Source of the DNA: Fen-1245 sp963835535
GTDB lineage: Bacteria > Gemmatimonadota > Gemmatimonadetes > Gemmatimonadales > JACORV01
Direction: 5' to 3'
Length of the DNA stretch: 64,000 nt
Assembly: GCA_963835535.1 (NCBI GenBank)
Contig: CAWIFL010000005.1
Location: 682,001-746,000 of the forward strand
Shown here: piece by piece, positions 58,471-64,000 of the stretch
How the letters are laid out: the number at the start of each line of letters is the position of its first letter
Position numbering within the stretch: the stretch's first letter is position 1
The notes under the pieces: model-generated
What the model saw: only the letters and a program-made list of their open reading frames with translations
Databases searched by the model: none
Told to the model about the DNA's origin: nothing
Program-made: the position numbers and the translations under genes

Positions 58471-61171
58471 GTGATCGTCCCGGCGGCCCTGATCTCCCTG
58501 CTCGTCGCCGCGGCCGCGCCGCTCCCGCGGCCGTCCCCGGCCCGCGCCGTCCAGCTCCGCGTCGAGCACCTCGCCACTCCCCTCGGCATCGACGCCGCCC
58601 GGCCGCGGTTCTCCTGGCAGATGGCCGACGCGCGCCGCGGCGCGCGGCAGTCGGCGTACGAGCTGCTCGTGGCCTCGACGCCGGCGCTGCTGCGCGCGGG
58701 TAAGGCAGACGTCTGGGACAGCGGACTCGTCACCGCCGATTCGTCGGTGGACGTGACGTACGGCGGGCCCCCGCTCGAGCCGCGACACCGCTACTGGTGG
58801 ACCGTGTGCATCCGGGACCGGGGAGGCCGCGCGGCGCCCTGCGCGGCGCCGTCGTGGTGGGAGACCGGGATGATGGGCGGACCCTGGGTCGCGACCTGGA
58901 TCGCCGCCTCGTCCGCGCCGCTCGACACCATCGCCCCAGCGACCACGGACACGGCGGTGAGCGCGGCCGGCCGCGTGCCGCTCCTGCGCCGCGCCGTTCG
59001 GCTGAGCGCCGTGCCGGTGCGTGCGCGGGTCTACGCCACCGCCCTGGGCAGCTACCGCCTGACGGTGAACGGCGCGCCGGCGGGTCCGGGAGTGCTCGTC
59101 CCCGACTGGACCGACTACCGCTACCGGCTCACCTACCAGACTTACGACGTGACACGCCTGCTCCGGCGCGGAGGGAACGCCGTGGGCGTCGTGCTCGGGG
59201 CGGGGTGGTACGCAGGCCGGATGGGGTACTCGTCGAAGCGCTACGCCTACGGGCCGCCGCCGGTGCGGCTCCTGCTCGAGCTGCACCTCACCTACGCGGA
59301 CGGGCACGAGGACGTGATCGCCTCCGACACCAGCTGGCGGGCGGCCGCCGGCCCGATCCTCTTTTCGGAGATCTACGACGGCGAAGCCTACGACGCGCGT
59401 CTCGAGCAGCCGGGCTGGGACCGGCCCGGCTTCGACGACGGACGTTGGCACGCCGTGATCCCGGAGCCGGCGCCTTCGCTCGTTCTGCAGTCGCAGAACA
59501 TCCCGCCGATCGAGAGAACGGCCGTGCTGCATCCCAGGACGCACTGGTCGCCCGCACCGGGCACCTGGGTCTTCGACCTCGGCCAGAACATCGCCGGGTG
59601 GGCGCGCCTGGTGGTGCGCGGAGAGCGCGGCACGCGCGTGCGCATGCGCTTCGCCGAGATCCTCGATCAGGACGGGAAGAACATCACGCAGATCAACCTC
59701 CGCAGCGCGAAGGCGACGGACACGTACGTGCTGAAGGGGCGGGGCGTCGAGACCTTCGAGCCGCATTTCACCTACCACGGCTTCCGCTACGTCGAGCTGA
59801 CCGGGTACCCCGGCACGCCTTCTCTGGGCGCCGTCACCGGCATCGCGGCCAACACCGCGCTCCCGGAGACCGGCGACCTCACGACCAGCAGCGCCGCGCT
59901 GAACCGGCTGTGGGAGAACATCCGCTGGACCCAGCGCGCCAACCTCTACAGCGTGCCGACCGACTGCCCGCAGCGCGACGAGCGGATGGGGTGGATGGGC
60001 GACGCGCAGGTGTTCTGGCGGACCGCCAGCTACAACATGGACATGGCGGCCTTCGGCGAGAAATGGCTCGCCGACGTGCGCGACGGCCAGACCGCGGCCG
60101 GGTGCTTTCCCAACTATGCCCCGAACTTCCTCGGCGATCGCCCCTGCGGCGCGCCGGGGTGGGCCGACGCCGGCGTCATCATCCCGTGGACGCTCTGGAA
60201 GCAGTACGGGGACACGCGCGTCCTCGCCGAGCAGTGGGACGCGATGGAGCGCTACCTGCGGTTCATCGGGGACTCCAACCCGGACTTCCTCTGGACGCGC
60301 GGAAAGACGGTGCAGTTCGGCGACTGGCTCCCGGCGGGCAGCACGAAGTCGTGGGGTGAGACCAACACCGACCTGATCGCGACCGCGTTCTGGGCGTACG
60401 ACGCCGCGCTGACGGCCGACATGGCCCGCGCGCTCGGCAAGAGGGCCGACGCCGACGCATACGACGAACTGTTCGGTCGCGTGCGCTCGGCATTCGACAA
60501 CGCGTACGTCCGGCCCGACGGGCGCGTCGGTGCCCCCTTCGTCAACCCCGACAGCGTGCGCAGCGAGTTCACCCAGACGGCCTACGTGCTCGCGCTGCGC
60601 TTCGGCCTCGTGCCCGACAGCCTGCGCGCCATGGCCGTGCAGCACCTGGCGGACGACATCGCGGCGCACGGCTGGCACCTGACGACGGGATTCCTCGGCA
60701 GCGCCTACGTGCTCCCGGTGCTCTCGGAGGGCGGCCGCGACGACGTCGCGTTCCGGCTGCTGCTGCAGGAGACCTTCCCGTCGTGGCTCTACGAGGTGCG
60801 CCACGGTGCCACCACCATCTGGGAGCGCTGGAACGGCGACCACGGCGATCCGGGGATGAACTCGTACAGCCACTACGCGTTCGGTTCGGTCGGCGAGTGG
60901 CTGTACCGCTACCTGGCGGGAATAGACGAGGCAAAGGGATCGGTCGGCTTCAGCACCATCGAGATCCGGCCGCGCTGGGCCGCGCCGCTCGACGCGGTAC
61001 GTGCCGTCTACCGCTCGCCGCGGGGCACGATCAGCGAGCGCCTGGCGGCGCCTCGGGAACGGCGCGATCGAAGTGACCGTGACGATCCCGGCGAACACCA
61101 GGGGGCGGGTCATCCTGCCGTCGGGGCCGCAGGCGATCGAGGCCGGGACGTATCGCTTCACCGTGCGCTAG
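58471..61171 (+). CDS. GH78 alpha-L-rhamnosidase, frameshifted near the C-terminus
   Basis: About 899 residues after correction. Signal peptide (LISLLVAAAAPLPRPSPARA), N-terminal beta domains (LGSYRLTVNGAPAG, TDYRYRLTYQTYDVT), then the GH78 barrel with TDCPQRDERMGWMGDAQVFW and GDWLPAGSTKSWGET, and the GATTIWERWNGD region. It cleaves alpha-L-rhamnose from pectin or glycosides. After TIS near 61036 the frame leaves the family. The correct C-terminus (SAWRRLGNGAIEVTVTIPAN ... GTYRFTVR) resumes one base later, if a single G near 61037 is dropped, and ends at the TAG at 61169-61171. Without correction the frame runs to 61209 with a nonsense tail. Confidence 0.88.
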
Positions 61172-61214
61172 CGCGGCGGCCCCTCGCGCGCCTCGACCAG
61201 TCCCCCTGACGATC

Positions 61215-61248
61215 ACATCTTGACAGTCAAGATGTAGAGCCGTATCCA
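61215..61248 (+). promoter_or_regulatory. PadR 2 operator and promoter
   Basis: ACATCTTGAC (61215-61224), A, GTCAAGATGT (61226-61235) form a perfect 21-base palindrome with the ATGT/ACAT ends typical of PadR sites. TTGACA at 61220-61225 lies inside it, and TATCCA at 61243-61248 follows after 17 bases. Transcription would start at about 61255, the ATG itself, and no ribosome site is present, so the message may be leaderless and autorepressed. Confidence 0.72.
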
Positions 61249-61254
61249 TCCCCC

Positions 61255-61590
61255 ATGGACGCGCCGAACACCGACGTCATTCAGGGCACGCTGGACCTGC
61301 TGATCCTCAAGACCCTGAGCCTCCAGCCGCTGCACGGCTTCGGGATCGCCCGCCGGATCGAGCAGATCTCACGCGGCACCTTCAAGGTCAACCCCGGCTC
61401 GCTCCTCACCGCGCTGCAGCGGCTCGAGCGGGCGGGATGGCTCGATGCCGAATGGCGACGGACCGAGAACGCGCGGCGCGCGCGCTACTACGCCCTCACC
61501 CGCGCCGGCCGCCGGCAGCTCGAGGCCGAGACGGCGGACTGGACCCGGCGCGTCGCCGCCGTCGCCCGGCTGCTCAACGCCGAGGGCTGA
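61255..61590 (+). CDS. PadR-family transcriptional regulator
   Basis: A 111-residue PadR repressor related to the one at 50319. VIQGTLDLLILKTLSLQPLH, VNPGSLLTALQRLERAGWLD and the short C-terminal helix (WTRRVAAVARLLN) are family typical. It lies three bases upstream of a second ADOP permease. A perfect palindrome covers its -35, so it likely represses its own operon, and the transcript may be leaderless. Confidence 0.92.
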   Translation: MDAPNTDVIQGTLDLLILKTLSLQPLHGFGIARRIEQISRGTFKVNPGSLLTALQRLERAGWLDAEWRRTENARRARYYALTRAGRRQLEAETADWTRRVAAVARLLNAEG

Positions 61591-61593
61591 GCC

Positions 61594-64000
61594 GTGTCCG
61601 TGTGGCGCCAGCTCACGCGCGGCCTGCGCGCGCTGACCAATCGGCCCGCGGCCGACCGGGACGTGGCCGACGAGGTGCAACACTACTTCGAGCAGGCGAC
61701 CGCGGAGCAGACGGCGCAGGGGCTCGATCCGCAGGCGGCGCGCCGGGCCGCGCGGCTGGAGCTGGGCGGGGCGATGAACGTTCGTGAAGACCTGCGCACG
61801 TTCGGCTGGGAGCACGCGGTCGAGACGCTCCTCGCCGACCTGCGCTACGCGGTGCGCAGGCTGCGCCAGGCTCCGGGTTTCACGGCGGTCGCGGTGCTGA
61901 CCCTGGCGCTCGGTATCGGTGCGACGACGGCGATCTTCAGCGCCGTGTATCCGATCCTGCTGGCGCCATTGCCGTACCCGGACGCGGATCGGCTCCTGAT
62001 GCTGACCGATCGCAACGCGGACGGCTCGCCCCTGGACGTGACCTACGGGACGTATCGCGAGGTGACCGAGCGCGCCCGGTTCTTCGATGCCGTGGCGGTG
62101 ATGGATCAATGGCAGCCGGCGTTGATGGGACTGGCGGAGCCGGAGCGGTTGACGGGGCAGCGGGTGAGCGCGGGCTACTTCCGGGTGTTGGCCGTCGCGC
62201 CGGCCCGGGGACGCGACTTCGACGCCCGGGACGATCGGCCGCAGGGTCCCAAGGTCGCCATCGTGAGCGACGGCCTGGCGCGGCGGCGCTTTGGAGGCGC
62301 CGACGCGATCGTGGGGAGGTCGATCCTCCTCGAGGGTGATCCGTACACCGTGATCGGCGTGATGCCGCCGGGCTTCGAGAACGTCCTCGCCCCCGCGGCA
62401 GAGGTCTGGTCGCCGCGGCAGTACCGGGCGGAGGCTTCCTTCGAGTCGGCCGAGTGGGGCCACCACATGCGCATGGTGGCGAGGCTCAAACCGGGCATCG
62501 CCACCGATCAGGCCGTGCGTGATCTTGAGGCCATCGCGCGCTCACCGATTCCGGAGTATCCCCGGCCACCGTGGGCCGACCTCAAGCTCGGGTTCGGCGT
62601 GCACTCGCTCCAGCATGACGTCGTGCGCGGCGCGAAGCCGGTGCTGCTCGCCATTCTCGGGGCCGTCCTGCTGGTCCTGGCGATCGCCTGTGTCAACGTG
62701 ACGAACCTGCTCCTGGCGCACGGCGCCCGTCGGCGCGGGGAGTTCGCGCTGCGCGTGGCGCTGGGAGCGCCGCGGCAGCGGCTCATCCGGCAACTGCTGA
62801 CGGAGAGCCTGACCCTGGCGTCCCTGGGCGGTGCTGCCGGCATCGCGGTCGCGATGATCGGCGTGCGTGCGCTGGAGGCCCTCGCTCCCGCCGAGCTGCC
62901 GCGCGCGCCGGCGATCCGGCTCGACGCGCCCGTCCTCGCGTTCGCGCTCGTCGTCACCGCGCTCATCGGACTGGTGGTGGGCGTTGCGCCGGCACTCGGC
63001 GCCTCACGCGACGACCCGCACGCCGCGCTCCAGCGGGGCTCCAGGCGTGCGGCCGGCGGTCGCGGAAACGCTCGCAGCACGCTCGTGATCGCGGAGGTCG
63101 CGCTCGCGCTGGTCCTGCTCGTCGGCGCCGGACTCCTGCTCCGGAGCGCCGGGCGTCTGTTCGCGGTCGCCCCCGGCTTCGACGGGTCGCACGTGCTGAC
63201 CATGCAGGTGGCGGCGGCGGGGCGCGCCTTCGATCCGGATAGCGCCAAGATCCAGTACTACGCCCAGGCGCTCGAGGCGGTGCGCGCGGTGCCCGGCGTC
63301 ACCTCGGCCGGCTTCACCAGCCAGTTGCCGCTCAGTGGGGATCTCGACGCGTACGGCATCGTGTTCGCGTCCATACCGCCGGAGCGGCAAAACGACTATG
63401 GCAGCGCGATGCGCTACGCCGTGACGCCCGGCTACTTCGAGACGATGCGCATTCCGCTCAAGCGCGGACGCCTGCTCAATGCGGGCGACGCCACGGGCGG
63501 CCCGGAGGCCATCCTCATCAACGAGTCCTTCGCGCGCCGCATCTTCCCCGGCCGGGACCCGATCGGCGAGCGGGTGCGCCTCGGCCCGGAGATCGGGAAC
63601 CCCGATCGGCCCTGGGACGTGGTCGTCGGCGTGGTGGGAGACGTGCGGCAGACGTCGCTGGCGCTCGACGCGCCGGACGCGTTCTACGTCCCGATGAGTC
63701 GCTGGGTGTGGGTGGACAACGTGCAGTCGCTGGTCGTGCGGTCGAGCGGCGACGCGGCGTCGCTGGGGCCGCTCGTCATGCGGGCGATCTGGTCGGTGAA
63801 CAGGGATCAACCCATCACGCGAGTGGCCACGATGGACGCCCTGGTCTCCCGCTCGGCGGCCCAGCTGCGGTTCGCCCTCACCGTGTTCGAGGCGTTCGCC
63901 CTCGCCGCCTTGGCGCTGGCCGCCATCGGGATCTACGGCGTGCTCGCCGGCAGCGTGGCCGAGCGCACACGGGAGATCGGCGTACGGGCGGCCTTGGGCG
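61594..64000 (+). CDS. ADOP-type ABC permease (truncated at window end)
   Basis: At least 802 residues, open past the window end. GTG at 61594 (GTG at 61600 is an alternative) gives the ADOP N-terminus (DVADEVQHYFEQATAEQTAQ). LRYAVRRLRQAPGFTAVAVL, the MacB core (VTPGYFETMRIPLKRGRLL), the mid helices near 350-480 and the start of the C-terminal FtsX unit (AERTREIGVRAALG) follow. About 30-80 residues should be missing. It differs clearly from the permease at 50668, so the two are old paralogues, each with its own PadR. No ATPase is adjacent. Confidence 0.92.
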   Translation, partial: MSVWRQLTRGLRALTNRPAADRDVADEVQHYFEQATAEQTAQGLDPQAARRAARLELGGAMNVREDLRTFGWEHAVETLLADLRYAVRRLRQAPGFTAVAVLTLALGIGATTAIFSAVYPILLAPLPYPDADRLLMLTDRNADGSPLDVTYGTYREVTERARFFDAVAVMDQWQPALMGLAEPERLTGQRVSAGYFRVLAVAPARGRDFDARDDRPQGPKVAIVSDGLARRRFGGADAIVGRSILLEGDPYTVIGVMPPGFENVLAPAAEVWSPRQYRAEASFESAEWGHHMRMVARLKPGIATDQAVRDLEAIARSPIPEYPRPPWADLKLGFGVHSLQHDVVRGAKPVLLAILGAVLLVLAIACVNVTNLLLAHGARRRGEFALRVALGAPRQRLIRQLLTESLTLASLGGAAGIAVAMIGVRALEALAPAELPRAPAIRLDAPVLAFALVVTALIGLVVGVAPALGASRDDPHAALQRGSRRAAGGRGNARSTLVIAEVALALVLLVGAGLLLRSAGRLFAVAPGFDGSHVLTMQVAAAGRAFDPDSAKIQYYAQALEAVRAVPGVTSAGFTSQLPLSGDLDAYGIVFASIPPERQNDYGSAMRYAVTPGYFETMRIPLKRGRLLNAGDATGGPEAILINESFARRIFPGRDPIGERVRLGPEIGNPDRPWDVVVGVVGDVRQTSLALDAPDAFYVPMSRWVWVDNVQSLVVRSSGDAASLGPLVMRAIWSVNRDQPITRVATMDALVSRSAAQLRFALTVFEAFALAALALAAIGIYGVLAGSVAERTREIGVRAALG

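Overview
The window is GC-rich bacterial chromosome with dense coding on both strands. GTG starts are common, exported proteins are numerous, and ADOP-type FtsX/MacB permeases are paired with PadR regulators. There are also two secreted M3 peptidases, a VPS10/BNR propeller protein, a BlaI-M56-TonB sensor and a UPF0182 protein. This mix is typical of Gemmatimonadota, with Acidobacteriota as a weaker alternative. The assignment rests on gene content only, since no rRNA or marker phylogeny was available. I found no tRNA, rRNA, CRISPR array, insertion sequence or phage gene.

Layout. 1-5.2 kb: a lytic transglycosylase, the C-terminal remnant of a kinase/TPR-type gene, an LTXXQ-like periplasmic protein, two coupled membrane proteins, then a BlaI repressor and an M56 peptidase fused to a TonB C-terminal domain. 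A TTGACA/TAACAT promoter with a perfect inverted repeat precedes blaI. 5.2-12.7 kb: ABC-F ATPase, SGNH hydrolase, RsmD, an ABM-domain protein, a type IV pilin behind a sigma-54 promoter, a stand-alone CBM48 protein, and a divergent ATP-grasp/MFS pair around a long palindrome. 12.8-19.3 kb: an M3 peptidase, then a three-gene operon for the methionine/threonine branch point (Cys/Met PLP enzyme, threonine synthase with an apparent ATT start, and an ApgM-family protein that probably serves as homoserine kinase). 19.3-27.8 kb: a beta-barrel protein, a TerB-DUF697 protein, small Cys proteins, a GH31 glycosidase, a beta-propeller, DUF2911, a zinc ribbon and glycogen branching enzyme. 27.8-35.3 kb: a secreted BIG2-Sel1 protein convergent with a PEGA-domain pseudokinase, then a VPS10/BNR protein carrying one frameshift. 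35.3-45.5 kb: small membrane proteins, a methyltransferase, UPF0182, SagB-type nitroreductase, a large unknown exported protein, SDR, aldo/keto reductase, TspO, TrhA/hemolysin III and a lyxose-isomerase-like cupin. 45.5-64 kb: a second M3 peptidase (lipoprotein), GH53 galactanase, a CBM-esterase, PadR-ADOP unit 1, a minus-strand run (multiheme cytochrome, DGQHR protein, DUF1707/LiaF, RibD-like reductase, ketopantoate reductase), a GH78 rhamnosidase with a late frameshift, and PadR-ADOP unit 2 cut by the window end.

Together this suggests a free-living heterotroph that uses plant-type polysaccharides (galactan, rhamnose-containing pectin, alpha-glucosides) and peptides, stores glycogen, and regulates transport with small winged-helix repressors bound to palindromes at their own promoters. 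The most unusual points are the thrC ATT start and the structured leader before its operon, the pseudokinase with its G-tract repeat, the DGQHR gene without dnd partners, the nine-haem cytochrome with one CX4CH site, and two frameshifts that are each explained by a single extra G.
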